DNA of 64,000 bases from Bubalus kerabau (GCF_029407905.1 NC_073630.1:48013001-48077000); one strand, 5' to 3'. Shown: positions 1 to 11,205, counted from the stretch's first letter. Numbers and translations are program-made. The notes: a model not told the origin generated them from the sequence alone.

Positions 1-100
1 AGAATCCCATGGACAGAGGAGCCTGGCAGTCTACAGTCAGTCATGTCACATAGAGTCAGACACGACTGGAGTGACTTAGCATGCACGCACGCAAACCATT
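1..100 (+). mobile_element. Bov-tA SINE, 3' part (cut by window edge)
   Basis: The window opens inside a ruminant Bov-tA SINE. The stretch reading CATGGACAGAGGAGCCTGG, followed by the AGAGTCAGACACGACT block, is the Bov-A unit shared with the BovB 3' end. The tRNA-Glu-like head lies outside the window. The tail runs into a short CACGCACG stretch. Confidence 0.9.
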
Positions 101-451
101 TTGACTCTCAAACAGAACAATCTTAAACCAAATTCCTGCCACTCATTTATTCATCTCTGTGTTAGGTGCCAGAGACACTGATGACAGACCAGTTCCTGCT
201 AAAATATCTCACTATCTGCCAGATACTGTTTTAATGCTATAATTTTTATCATCATCATCATCATCATCTATTGGCATGTCTATTTTCCGGGCAGGGTATG
301 AATATTATTCATCTTTGGTTTTTTGACACTCAGGATGGTATAAAGTATTCAATAAATATTTCTTGAATGGATAAAACCATAAATGTACTTATTTGTTCAT
401 CCGCAAAGATTTGCCACAGTTAGATGACTAGGAAACTTCCTCCCAGATTGC
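101..451. other. Unassigned sequence with a short (ATC)7 microsatellite
   Basis: A perfect trinucleotide run (ATC)7 lies at 248-268. I recognise no gene or dispersed repeat in the rest. Confidence 0.6.
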
Positions 452-578
452 CTAATAATACCAGCTAACATGTACTGGGGCTTAAAAGCTGCCTAGTATT
501 TCCTGAGCTCTTTCCATACATTAACTCAATTAAGCCTTGCAAGAAGGCTAAGAGTCTCTTTTTACCTATAAGCACACA

Positions 579-613
579 GGAGAGAGAGAGAGAGAGAAAG
601 TGTGTGTGTGTGT
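579..613. repeat. Compound (GA)n(TG)n microsatellite
   Basis: A GA run (579-598) is followed by AAG and a TG run (601-613). It overlaps the left TSD and the tail of the Bov-tA insertion at 585-814. Confidence 0.9.
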
Positions 614-814
614 TAGTCGCTCGGTCGTGTTCAACTCTTTGCGACCCCATGGACTGTAGCCTACCAGGCTTCTCTGTCCATGAAATTCTTCAGGCAAGAA
701 TACTGGAGTGGGTATCCATGCCCTTTGCCAGGGGGTCTTCCCAACCCAAGGATCGAACCCAGGTCTCCTGCACTGCAGGCAGATTCTTTACCATCTGAAC
801 CACCAGGGAAATCC
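585..814 (-). mobile_element. Bov-tA SINE with (GA)(TG) microsatellite tail and exact TSD
   Basis: The antisense Bov-tA reads from its tail (TTAGTCGCTCGGTCGTGTTC) to its tRNA-derived head (GATTCTTTACCATCTGAACC). A 15-bp exact TSD, AAGCACACAGGAGAG, lies at 570-584 and 815-829. The (GA)n(TG)n run at about 581-613 sits at the SINE tail, so the microsatellite belongs to the insertion or grew from its tail. Confidence 0.93.
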
Positions 815-912
815 AAGCACACAGGAGAGTTTGAATATCTTTCCCAGGGCTGCACAGCAGATAAGAGGCTATCCCAGAGTTTGAAGCCAGGAACCCGGCT
901 CTGAAGCCTGCC

Positions 913-1873
913 CTCTCAGTGACTCCTTTAAACCCTCTCACAATTCTGACCCAAAGGGGTACTCCCCATCCCCAAACAGCACTTGTCTTCAGCTTGTTTT
1001 TCACCCAATAGTATTAATACCTAGAAAGATCTAGAGGGCACCAGGGATGCTTTTAGCAAAATGATCCTCAACTCCCATGGCCAAGTCAGACTTTGGGGGA
1101 CTTCCTGCTTAATTTCACCTTGTCTAAATATAACCACCTAAAAATAACCCGAAGGGGAAGTGTCTCAGGACCGCCAGAGAGCCACAGTACACTGTGGAGG
1201 ACGTGATGTGAAAAAATGATCTGGCCTCCGGAAAACACTGCAGTGCTTTCCAATACCAGCCAGCGGCATATTGGGATGAGGAAACAAAGTCTCCAATTAT
1301 TGAAATTCCATAGTGTATTTAATTATGCAGTTATCTTATTGTATTAACAAGTGCTAGGGCACAATAGCAATTGCTGAGATTTTTGCAATTTGGAACTGCA
1401 GGATTTAGTCTGCCCCTCAGCTGACAACTTCTCATGAGCCTGTCCATTTTTCTGGGATTATGCACATAGTCTTATTTTTTAACTGCTTCATTTGGAAATC
1501 AAAAGTAAACCAGACCCCCCCTTTATGCCACTCTACTTTTTAAGTATAACCCTGCTACTGACTGAGCATATTTTAAGGGAAAAGATGTGCAAATTCACAT
1601 CACTTTTGTTTTCACCAATCACTTTAGGTTCTTTCCTCTTTTGAAATTCAAATAATATAACATAAAATATAAATTTAAAAAGTAGTTATACAAGTTATAT
1701 ATTTTCAGTGATGCGAATACATTCACAATACATTCCTGTTCATCTGCTTAATAAGGACCTATCCCAAAGGGTTAATGTATCAGACTGTAAAACCCAGAGC
1801 ATTTCACCAAAATATCTAAAATAGGTATGCTATGATATTATCACACACTTCTATTTGCCGCCGCCCCATATGT
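913..1873. other. Unassigned AT-rich sequence
   Basis: I see no gene or repeat I can name. AT content rises around 1620-1700. A C-run is present near 1514-1520. Confidence 0.5.
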
Positions 1874-2006
1874 TGGAGAAGGAAATGGCAACCCACTCCA
1901 GTGTTCTTGCCTGGAGAATCCCAGGGACGGGGGAGCCTGGTGGGCTGCCGTCTATGGGGTCGCACAGAGTCGGACACGACTGAAGCGACTTAGCAGCAGC
2001 AGCAGC
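1874..2006 (+). mobile_element. Bov-A monomer (right half of Bov-A2) with (CAG)n tail
   Basis: It starts GGAGAAGGAAATGGCAACCC and contains CCAGGGACGGGGGAGCCTGG, the variant typical of the right-hand Bov-A2 monomer. It ends in (AGC)n. A short possible TSD, CATATG, lies at 1867-1872 and 2006-2011. The left monomer is missing. Confidence 0.88.
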
Positions 2007-2411
2007 ATATGAAATGTAATCACACAAAATTAAACATTCCATACACTTTCTATTCATTCTCTAACACTCTCCTTATACTCCAAAGGCTATCACACTTTCA
2101 AGTTTACAGGGACAAAAGGTAAATCGCATTTCTTGTTTCCGAAAGCATTCCATGTAATAGGTCTTTTCACTTTGGGGTTTTCATCTAAGTATCAACAGAC
2201 TCTTTAAACATAAAACATAATTAATTAATCCATACCATTGGCTACATCCCTACCCAAATGGGAATCTTCTTTGCTGATATTCTCTCCTGGAAAAGTCATA
2301 CCTGCATTTTCTCAAGCTAAATTTGGTCCAGACCATAAGGAATGATGTTTCATTTACTTGACCATGACCAGGAGGCATAATCTTATGCAGGAAAACCTGG
2401 CCACTTCTCCC
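2007..2411. other. Unassigned sequence
   Basis: Unique-looking sequence between a Bov-A monomer and a MIR. No gene signal is seen. Confidence 0.5.
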
Positions 2412-2645
2412 AAGTAAGTAATAGCTAAGAACACAAACTCGGGCCCCCAGCTGCTTGGTGTTTGAATCCCAATCTGCAACCATTTAGCTGTGGGACAATG
2501 AAGCAAGTCCCCTTTGCTTTTCCAAGCTTCCGTTTTTGCAGTGGGAAAACTAGGATAATCACAATACCTTTCCCATAGCTTTGTCAGGCAGATGAAATGA
2601 GTTACTCTATATAAGTCACCTAAAACACAGCCTTGTCCTGCCCAG
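2412..2645 (+). repeat. MIR SINE
   Basis: Sense MIR with its blocks in order: a GTTTGAATCCCAATCTGC-like B-box area, then the AGCTGTGGGACAATGAAGCAAG block, CAGTGGGAAAACTAGGATAAT, and a GATGAAATGAGTTACT-like 3' part. Old and diverged. Confidence 0.8.
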
Positions 2646-2730
2646 ACGTGACACCTGATACTTTTCAAAGCCGCTGCCCAACTATGACATCACTGGGGTC
2701 TCACCATCTTCCTGGGAAGCAGTGGGAGCA

Positions 2731-2820
2731 GAGGCTATGATGCCCATTCTACAGGGGAAAAAAGTGAGATTCAGACAGGGTTCCTGGTGGTCAGGACTAG
2801 AACCCCTGAACCCAGCCTAG
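2731..2820 (-). repeat. MIR fragment
   Basis: The reading is antisense to MIR: TGCCCATTCTACAGGGGAAA, then GGACTAGAACCCCTGAACCC. It matches the MIR core in the minus orientation. Short and diverged. Confidence 0.55.
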
Positions 2821-4075
2821 GATTATTTCACTATTTCCCTTTACATTCAGAACACACTGACTCAGTGTCCCAGACAGATCTCTGCTTGTGTTTCTCTGAG
2901 GTGGTGGCAGGGCTGGGGAGAGGCTCTTGTTTCAAATCCTTGTTTCTGTTGCCAGGCTCGTCTTGAATAGCAAAAGAGCCCCCGATCGGCAGAAGACACA
3001 TCAACAAGACTGCCTTAATCATGCTTTCTGCTAACGATGAAATGAAAGTTAATTTCATGCCTTGCATTCACAGACAAAAAGGTTCAGAGCTGTTTAAATT
3101 CTCTTCAGCCCGATGACAGTTAGTAAACAGGAGGCTTCGTGTTCTAATGCTTGAAATCACCCTTCGTATCTCAATATATTATTTATGCACTCAGCTTAAA
3201 ATAAACAGCAACTCGCAAGTAGGTGAGTGGTCTCATCCAGGATGAACTTTTTTTTTCCACTCTGACAGTTACTTTAAAACATCGGTAAACAACCTTAATT
3301 CACTTCTAACGAATTAGTAGGCGACTGCTGCGTCTCCAGGAGGCAAGCAGATTGTATTATTAACCAAAACAACTTTCTCCCTGTCAATCATCTGCACCTC
3401 ACAGAAGGACGTGGGTTTTGCTGTGCCATTACTCAAACCAAGCCATGGAAGCATGTGATTCCAGACGATTCCTTCCAGGTCATTCTCTTGCGGATCTTTG
3501 ATTACATCTCTTGATTCTGAGATGCAGAAGAGGGCCTGCAGAAGGACTCTCAGTGCGGCTTGTTAAGAAAGACACAGAGAATAAGAACCTTCCAGTGGGT
3601 AAAGAGCTGGGAAGTCAAAGCAGACAAGCTCTGCTTGTGGAGGGAACTGATGCTGACCAAGACCACTTTAAGGGAGACTCAGTAAGTACCACCAAATATT
3701 TGAAAAATGGTATCACTTTGGAGTAGGAAGACTGGTTCTTTGTAGGGATGGGTGGTAAAATCAGGACCTGAGCATGCAAGATATGTAGAAGGTGGATTTG
3801 GGTTCAACTCAAGAAAGAATGCTCTTACAGAAGAGAGTTGTCTCTTGCAGTAGCAGGTCTGCCTCTGGGGGTGCTCGGGCACCCATTAGATGGAATCCTG
3901 AGAACTGGCCAAGAAATAAGACCAGAGATGAAACATGCATGGACCTTTCCAGATATAAGATCTTATAGCCTGTGAACTCAGGGGGACTCACAAAATGGGC
4001 TTCAATAAGCAGTCACAATCCTTTTTCAATTTCTCTGTTTGGAGTTTTTAAAGGGTGATAGCCACTCTTTAAAAA
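2821..4075. other. Repeat-poor sequence, possible conserved block
   Basis: No repeat is recognised. The 3280-3480 part is complex and keeps several CpG dinucleotides, unlike neighbouring AT-rich DNA. A 71-codon plus frame (3511-3726) and minus frames here look like chance openings. Confidence 0.5.
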
Positions 4076-4125
4076 TGTGTGTGTGTGTGTGTATATATAT
4101 ATATACACACATTTATATATACACC
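4076..4125. repeat. Compound (TG)n(TA)n(CA)n microsatellite, self-complementary
   Basis: A TG run, then a TA run, then CACAC and a further TATATA. The left TG arm can pair with the right CACAC arm across the TA centre, so the array can form a hairpin or cruciform. Confidence 0.9.
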
Positions 4126-5629
4126 ATGGATTAAGCTAGGCATGCTGTTGGCCAATCTATAGTTGTTCACACGATGCCAGAGCACTGGTTAACCTCCCAA
4201 AATAAAAATATGTCCCATTCAGCAGAAAAAATCAGTCGAAGCAGCTGCTGTAGGATTCTACAGTTTCTGCCTGCTCTTGGGCTTTGTAACTTGCAGCCCT
4301 CAGCCATTCCATGGACCAGAGGCCTCTCCCAAGTCACCTGGGCTGTCACATGGTCACAAAGGGGTGATCCATTAGCTCACCATTGTAGCTGACCTCCTCC
4401 CCCACCTCAAGTATGGAAAGACAATATTTAGCAATTTATCTAAGAGATGTCTCCTTCAGTTTAATCATTAACAAAACATCACGGACCTCAGAGAAACGTG
4501 CAGTGTCTCCCAGAAACCAATCATTTCTTTGAGATGCAAATGGACTGATCAAAACACAGAGTTAAAAGAAAATCAAAAAAAAAAAAGGGGGAGGGAGAGA
4601 GACAGAGATAAGGGAAGAGAAATTCGGATACCATTCATATCCAGGGTTGATATCAACACTTTTAAACAATAGGCAGACATGTATTCTTCCAAATTGTCCA
4701 GTAAACATGAACTGAATATTTTGGGGGGTTGGTCAGACTTTTGCACATTCAACATATTGACAAACGATTAGAGAGTTCAGTAATGTTAAATTCTTGAAAG
4801 GAATTCAGATTCTCAATACTTGGGTGTGAAACTCAGAGTTACTGATTTCCTAATACAGCAAAAACAGACATCTGATATTTATACAATACATAACATACAT
4901 ATGCACAGAACATAACATGACAATAAGGTGTTATACTTACAAAGTACCCTTCATCCATGGGGCTCCAATTTTACCAATATTAGTTCACTGATTTTCGCAA
5001 AAAACCTGAAAGGCAGAGGGTAAGTTTGTGTTACCCCCACTTTGCAGATGGGGATATAGAAATGCATTAGGAGAATAAATTATTGGCCTGTTATACTGAG
5101 AGAATTCAGTTACGGGAGAACAAGAATTACAATTTTCATCTTCCCTGTCAGAATACAACTTGATCACCTATCTTTTCCTTGGGGACTGATATTTCCCATG
5201 TAATTTCCACCACAATCTCAATGTATTAAATACATTTTACCCAGAATAAAATAGTGCAGAATGGTACTTGGTCCAAAGAGCTCAGAGACCAATACTCCTT
5301 TAATACCAGAGAAAAGGTTAAAAAAAAAAAAAAAAAAAAAGCTTCCCATATCCAGTTTAAACAAGGAGAAAAAATTTAAATTGACAAAATACAATCATCT
5401 AACTAAAATTTGGCCTGAAAATAACGTTACTACAGTTCAGTTTGTTATACACATACTTATGTTCACATGTCAGCATATGGACTTGTCTTTAAAAATTATT
5501 CCAAGGAAGTCAGAAGCTTCAGAAATAATCTCATTTAACAACATTTTTAGAAGCGTATAATTTTAACAACCCTTTCTAGGACACCCCATCATTTCTGCCA
5601 CTCTCAGGCCGTTTATTTGGGCACTGACC
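4126..5629. other. Unassigned sequence with A-runs
   Basis: An A-rich then G/A-rich tract lies at 4576-4617. A 21-nt A-run lies at 5320-5340. The A-run has no recognisable retroposon body on its 5' side. No gene is seen. Confidence 0.5.
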
Positions 5630-5712
5630 AAATAACTAACAATTACTGAGTTCCCACTATATACAAGTTCAGTGCTCCAGGTGGTTTCCTGGAGGACACA
5701 AAAATGTGTAGA
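5630..5712 (-). repeat. L2 3'-end fragment
   Basis: It reads TTACTGAGTTCCCACTATAT, followed by CAGTGCTCCAGGTGG-like sequence, antisense to the L2 3' end (the block that reads TTTATTGAGCACCTACTATG in consensus). Diverged. Confidence 0.5.
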
Positions 5713-5967
5713 TAATAAGGACTTCATCAAAAAATTTCATCAACAATCATCAAGAAACTTAAAATCTTACAGTTCAAGGATTTGAGTACAGTAACAATCT
5801 CTCTGATTTATCTGGAAAGATTCAATGGTTTTGGACACTCCTGGTGAGTCACAAACACCAGTGCCAGAAGGATAGCTCCTTCGGGCAATGTTTTCCAAAA
5901 AGATGAGTTTAGGCTCTGTTTATGAGACAAACTATTTGGTTCATAAAAGCCGTGTCTCCTTAAAAAT

Positions 5968-6296
5968 GTCCGACACACAGAGAAAGAGAAAAATCGTATG
6001 ATATTCCTTATATGTGGAATCTAAAAAAAAAAAAAAAAAAAGATTCAAATGAACTTGTTTACAAAACAGAAACAGACTCACAGACTTGGAGAATGAACTC
6101 ATGGTGAGGAGGGGAAGGGACAGTAAGGTAGTTTGGAGCTGACACGTACACATGGGTAACCAACGAGGTCCTCCTGTAGAGCACAGGGACTCTGCTCGGT
6201 ATTATTTGGCAACCTGGATGGAACGGGAGTTTGGGGGAGAATGGATAGGTGGCTGAACTGCTATGCTGTCCACCTAAAACTATCACAACATTGCTA
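5968..6296 (+). mobile_element. Artiodactyl L1 3' end with internal A-run
   Basis: The 3' region of a ruminant L1: TATGTGGAATCTA, AATGAACTTGTTTACAAAAC, AGAAACAGACTCACAGACTT, then a GTCCTCCTGTAGAGCACAGG block and CTATCACAACATTGC. A run of 19 A lies at about 6024-6042, where related copies have only a short A stretch. The 5' part is missing; no reading frame survives. Confidence 0.87.
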
Positions 6297-6422
6297 ACTC
6301 ATCAGGCTCCATTCCCTCCCTGTTCTTTCTCTTTCTCCAGGAATCTTCACGCGGCCTAACGTTATTGATCCATCTCTTAACTTATTTTTCTAATTCTTCT
6401 CCCCATCTCCCTTCCACCACTA

Positions 6423-6515
6423 TAAGCTCCATGAGAGTGAGGGACTGCTTTATTCACCACTAAATGAATCCTAAGGTCAAAGGACCCCATAAATACTGGT
6501 TGAACAGATGAATCA
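6423..6515 (+). repeat. L2 3'-end fragment
   Basis: AAGCTCCATGAGAGTGAGGG, then CCCATAAATACTGGTTGAAC, match the sense 3' end of L2 (CTCCATGAGGGCAGGGACT ... AATAAATATTTGTTGAATG in consensus). Confidence 0.65.
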
Positions 6516-6865
6516 CAGTGCTAAACTGGGTGCTTGGCCTTTCTCCTGTATCTCCTTTTACTCTCTCTGGGATATTATTATAATTACTAATAAATACATC
6601 TCAAAACTGGATCATAATAGATTTTTCCAGCTAAAGGGGAAAAAAAATCATTCTCAATGAATTGTTTCTAAAAACTATAATAAATGCCCATTTTATCATT
6701 CTCCCTTCTCCTGACTGCTTGAGCACTGGGCCCAAGAGTCAGGTCACCTTGCTCTCCAACCAGCATCACTGTGGGCGGCTCTGTGACCCTGACCTCTTCA
6801 CCCTCCAGGGCCTTTTGTTTCCCAATGGCAAAATAAGAAATTTTCGGAAGTTTATTTTCAAGCCG
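6516..6865. other. Unassigned sequence
   Basis: Nothing recognised. The 154-codon minus frame (6668-7132) that crosses into the neighbouring SINE is a chance frame. Confidence 0.5.
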
Positions 6866-7103
6866 CCTTCTTCCCAGGTGACTCAGATGGTAAAAAAAAA
6901 AAAAAGAAAAATCTGCCTGCAATTCAGGAGCCACAGATGTAGGTTCAATCTTTGGGTTGGGACGATCCCCTAAAGGAGGGCATGACAACACACTCCAGTT
7001 TTCTTGCCTGGAGAACTCCATGGACAGAGGAGCCTGGTGGGCTACAGTCCATGGCATCACACAGAGTCGGACATGCTTAGAAACTAACACTTTCACTTTC
7101 ACT
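6866..7103 (+). mobile_element. Bov-tA SINE with an A-run inside the tRNA-derived head
   Basis: The head CTTCTTCCCAGGTGACTCAG is followed by GGT plus an A-rich stretch (6892-6909) where other copies read GGTAAAGAATC. The Bov-A body then runs to a CACTTTCACTTTCACTT tail. The A expansion is unusual for the family. Confidence 0.9.
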
Positions 7104-8179
7104 TCTGGTTCGGAAACTATGGAGATCAACATACAAGTGATGGGCCAAATTATATTTTTACATCTTCTGATTTCATACCACTTTCTCAGTAGAAGCTTAT
7201 CTCGAAGGTAGCAAGGTCATTTCATAGGAAACAAGTAGAAATCCCAGAGGGAAGAATTTGATTATTCAGTCATATCTACAAGCATGCCAATTTAGGACAA
7301 ACACCCCAGATATCACAGAAAGCTCATTTCCCCCCAAGATTACACCCCAACATACAACAGACATGCAAAGGAAGATGCCACATCAGCCAGTTATGACATC
7401 TTGAGTCACAGACACTTCAGTGGGGCCTCTAAACAGACTTCTTATTTACTTGCACATTAAAGAAACTCATACCTTCACCAGTCAGATATTTTTCCCCCAA
7501 GCATCTGAACAGCCAAAGAGATTTAGAAGCAATTAACATTCACAAGTAACAGAGCAATCAACAAGGGAATCGCTAATGGGACTGGACAGAATCCAAAAGC
7601 AGATATTAGGATAATAGTGAGTCCCTGACCTAGGTTACGGTGTTAATTCTGGAGGGCAGACTCGTGGTACATTTTCAATAGCTTTGTGGGGCTGCTGTCA
7701 CGGTCACATATACCTCAACTATATATGGTTCCTAGCACCCCCCCCTCCACGACATACTTTTTTTTTTTAACTACTATCGAAAAGAAGGCATTTTTGCATT
7801 GTTATAACACAACCTCTAGCATTAATGGTATATATTGAATTCAAGTTTATTTTTAAATTGCCTACCTGACAAAAATGTTAAAATGTCATTTTTCCCCACT
7901 TTGGGTCTCTTGACTATCTTCACCTGTTAGCTCTTGTAGCTAGAGGCCACAGAAATAATAGCTATAAATTTCCACCCTGAAGCTTCCCCAGTAACTTTTG
8001 CCACTTATTTGCGTGCACATGGGTTTATACAACCCTAGTACACAGAAGGACATGGGTACTCCTATTCCAACCAGCTCTATGCTTGCTTCCTTGTCAGTTT
8101 TTCTGACCTGTTTTCATAAATATCACTCCAGAAATCAGCATATACCCATTCCTTTATTTTACTCCACCAGGAAAGTCTC
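7104..8179. other. Unassigned sequence
   Basis: No gene or repeat is recognised. A C-run (about 7739-7745) and a T-run (about 7760-7769) are the only low-complexity parts. Confidence 0.5.
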
Positions 8180-8530
8180 TGGGTAACAGAAAATGTTTCC
8201 ATTGTCACTCTTCCTGCTCCCATTTTTTAGCTTTCATCTCTCATCACTCAGATCCATCTAAAATGCCAATGCCAAGCAAATCTATCTTTACCTCCCCTAG
8301 GACCGCATTCCTGAATCCCTGCCCTGGCTCTCCTTCTCCCTCAGCCTAAAGTGCAAACGGCTCAACCTTCAGAGGTTGGACCTCTCCATGCCCATACATG
8401 CCTCTCAATCCTCAATTCCCCTGCCAGCCGTCCTGCAGGGTCATCTTGCTTCACTCATGACCGTGACATTCACCTCTAATCACAGGACATCTTTCCTTAC
8501 ATATGGACTCTAGGCCCCAGGCAGGCAGAA
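8180..8530 (+). repeat. Probable L2 fragment
   Basis: C/T-rich text with CTCATCACTCAGATCCATCT, CCTCTCCATGCCCATACATG and a CAGGGTCATCTTGCTTCACT stretch resembles the sense L2 3' third. Weak; a RepeatMasker run would settle it. Confidence 0.35.
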
Positions 8531-10147
8531 AACCTGGTGTATTCCCACTTTTCAGTCTGGATGTAATTAACCACTGCCTAGGATGGTTTACTTTATTCTG
8601 TGTGGCCTAAGAAGCTAAATTCCTTCCAAGGTTGGGCTTTTACATTTTTTTGACTAATATAATGTTAGATATGAGTATATAAGTGGATAAACACCATTCA
8701 TTTTGACAACAATGTTTTTCTGGTGGTTCTATGGCATTCATGCCCTAGCCTACTTCTTTCTCCTACTCTGCTGCTTTGAGCTATGAAGGGGTCCCTTCTT
8801 AACAATTCAGTTTTGTTTTTTTTTTCCTTCACCTCCCCACCCCCAACACACATCCATTATGAAAACGTATCCCTCTTTAAAGCTTTGGTTTATTCCCTGA
8901 GTACAATCAACCACTGATACACAATCTGCCACCGCAGGCTGTGTGTGCTAAAAGCCTGTTTTGACAAAGATTTTATACAATAGAATCCAAATTAAAGGGA
9001 AGTTATCAACAGACCCTACTGAAGAATCCCTCACTTTATCTCCGTGGTAAGTATTTTCATATTCCCAGCGCCAGCCGGGAGACTGGGAGACACAAGCTGC
9101 CACTGCACACACACACACACCTCAATCATCGCCTCTCCTCCCCAGCTCCCTCCCCACGCCAAGTAACTGCAGTTGAGATTAAAATGCTTCTGGGGCTGTG
9201 GTAATCCAATCAGGGCTGGGCATGCTTCAATCTCTACCACTCGGTGGTCGGAAAACATTTTGGCAAAATGCCTTTCAACTGTACTCTACATTCCGAGTAG
9301 GTCTCGTGCTTATTTTTGACTGCTCCACAGAAGTGAAGGTGACCACGGGCCACCCTGCCCAGGGAGCAAGGTTTCACCTGCAGAGTGTCAGAAGCATTCC
9401 TGGCATCAAGGAGTGGAGAGAGAGAGAGTGTGTGTGTGTGTGTGTGTGTGACAGAGAGAGACTGTGATGCACCCACCTACAGATGGGGAGCAGGGAACAA
9501 GGGGGAAAACTACACAGACAGGCATTTTTTTAACTTCAAAGATTAGAACCTATTTTTCAACTCTTTGCCCTACCTAAGCACCAACCAAAATATTACCCTC
9601 ATTCTATATTAGTCAAAGCTTTTCAGGGGTCCTTATCCTTTCCAGATCCCTTTGGCTGTTGGATAAAATCTTGAGAGGGGAAAATGGTTTTTAACAGAAT
9701 TGCAAAGGAGATTAATTATATTGAAACATTTTTCCATCCTGAGTTAAGAAGCCCAGCAGGGTGTGGTTCTAGTGGATAGGAAGTAGAGATGCTGTCTGGA
9801 TTTTTATTTTTTTAACATGGGATTTCTGCCAAAGACCCTTGCGCTGAGCGAGCAACATGCTGTTGTAGAAAGCAGAAAGTGGTGATTGTATATCCTGTCC
9901 CTAGGACAGTACACATTCCTGTACACAGGGTTTGTAAGTGTTTTTGTCTTGCAAATAGCCTACACCCATGAACCCAGAGCCCTTCTGTATTTGCTACACT
10001 GGATAAAATAACTAAGAACATAGACTTCCTTTATTTACAGCCTTAAGTAAGTTTTAACTACTCCTGAGAGAGAAGTAGAGAAATAAAGAAAGCAATTTGA
10101 AGAGTTTTGGAAGAGTAGAAGTAATGGTAAAAACCTCTATTTAACCA
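8531..10147. other. Unassigned sequence with (CA)n and (GA)(GT)n runs
   Basis: A short (CA)n lies at 9106-9120. A GA run then a GT run (9416-9450) is followed by GACAGAGAGAG. No gene or dispersed repeat is recognised. Confidence 0.55.
9416..9460. repeat. Compound (GA)n(GT)n microsatellite
   Basis: GA run 9416-9428, GT run to 9450, then ACAGAGAGAG. Unlike the one at 579-613, it is not attached to a recognisable SINE tail. Confidence 0.9.
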
Positions 10148-10475
10148 TTTATTCTTTCACCAAATATTTACTGAGCACCTTCCCTAAATTCACAGTGGTG
10201 AATAAATGACCCACAGAACTTTCCTCCCAGGAGTTTACATCCAAATTTGGGGAAACACCCTGTAAGCCTATACATAAGAAAATGTAAAACAAGTAAGCAC
10301 ATGTCTAGTAGTGATGAATGCTACGAAGAAAAACAAAGCAGAGGAGGCTAGGGAGTGTAAGGACATGAACACATGCTTCATGTAGCATTCATTTCCCCAT
10401 TTTATGTCACTAAATATTTGTTGCCAAGCTCCTACTATGTTTCAGGCTCTGGAATGCATTCTGGGGAAGCCAGAT
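10148..10475 (-). repeat. L2 3'-end fragments, two adjacent
   Basis: Two antisense L2 3' ends lie close together. One is CCAAATATTTACTGAGCACC, with CAGTGGTGAATAAATGACCC and GGAGTTTACATCC (10148-10270). The other is CTAAATATTTGTTGCCAAGC, with CTCCTACTATGTTTCAGGCT (10385-10475). They could be one duplicated relic or two copies. Confidence 0.6.
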
Positions 10476-10580
10476 ATATATACATATAGATGGATGAATG
10501 GATAGATGGTTGAATGGATAAATAAATATGGATATATACATATATGTGTGTGTGTATATATATATATATATATCACACAC
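10475..10580. repeat. Compound (ATGG)/(TA)n/(TG)n microsatellite
   Basis: ATATATACATATAGATGGATG leads into imperfect GATG/GATA units, then TATACATATATGTGTGTGTG and a TA run ending in CACACAC. It is highly likely to vary in length. Confidence 0.88.
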
Positions 10581-10811
10581 TTAATTTTCAGTTATTTGAG
10601 TATGAACGGTAAGCAGTCTTCACCAAGAGGGATCTGTGTGTAATGGTGCTCTCCGACTACAGCTTCTTTTAAAAAGCAACTGATGAATGCCTCTAATGGG
10701 TTCCCAACGTGGGAAGGATGCAGTGGGGTCTGTGTCTGCTATGCTGGAGGGTAAGGGCATTGGAAGTATTGAGTGCCCTGGTGCAGGGCCCACAACCATG
10801 GTCTTCCCTCA

Positions 10812-11205
10812 GCTCCACGACTTACCTCACCGAGTGGCTCTGAACAAGGCACATCACTGCTTTGAGCCTTGGGTCCTCATCTACAAAGTAAGGATCTCAG
10901 GTGCTACTGCTATTGCTAAGTCACTTCAGTCATGTCCGACTCTGTACGACCCTGTCCCTGGGATTCTCCAGGCAAGAACACTGGAGTGGGTTGCCATTTC
11001 CTTCTCCAATGCATCAAAGTGAAAAGTGAAAGTGAAGTCACTCAGTTGTGTCTGACTCTTAGCAAACCCATGGACTGCGGCCTACCAGGCTCCTCGGTCC
11101 ATGGGATTTTCCAGGCAAGAGTACTGGAGTAGGGTGGATCTCAGGTGCTGTGGGGTTCAAATGCAATCAGGCAAGGAGAGTGGCCAGCACAATGCCTGGA
11201 ACAAG
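10812..11205 (+). repeat. MIR SINE, split by Bov-A2
   Basis: The left half has ACGACTTACCTCACCGAGTG, GAACAAGGCACATCACTGC and TCCTCATCTACAAAGTAAGG. The right half (after 11149) has GGCCAGCACAATGCCTGGAA. Joined across the SINE they read as one sense MIR. This is a second case of a Bov SINE landing in a MIR. Confidence 0.72.
10906..11135 (-). mobile_element. Bov-A2 SINE with 14-bp exact TSD
   Basis: Antisense dimeric Bov-A2. The two Bov-A units are joined by the AAAGTGAAAAGTGAAAGTGA linker, and the first unit has an internal deletion. TSD GGATCTCAGGTGCT lies at 10892-10905 and 11136-11149. Young by its intact TSD. Confidence 0.94.

Larger units (their letters stand above)
452..912 (-). repeat. 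MIR SINE, split by a younger Bov-tA insertion
   Basis: The two halves (about 452-584 and 830-912) read as the reverse complement of MIR: a CATTAACTCAATTAAGCC-like block, then the CCCAGGGCTGCACAGCAGATAA block and GAAGCCAGGAACCCGGCTCTG. A Bov-tA copy with its TSD separates them, so MIR was there first. Diverged, but the order of blocks matches MIR. Confidence 0.75.

Noticed and set aside
5320..5340. Processed pseudogene tail (21-nt A-run)
   Set aside because: No coding-like or known transcript sequence precedes it, and no TSD was found.
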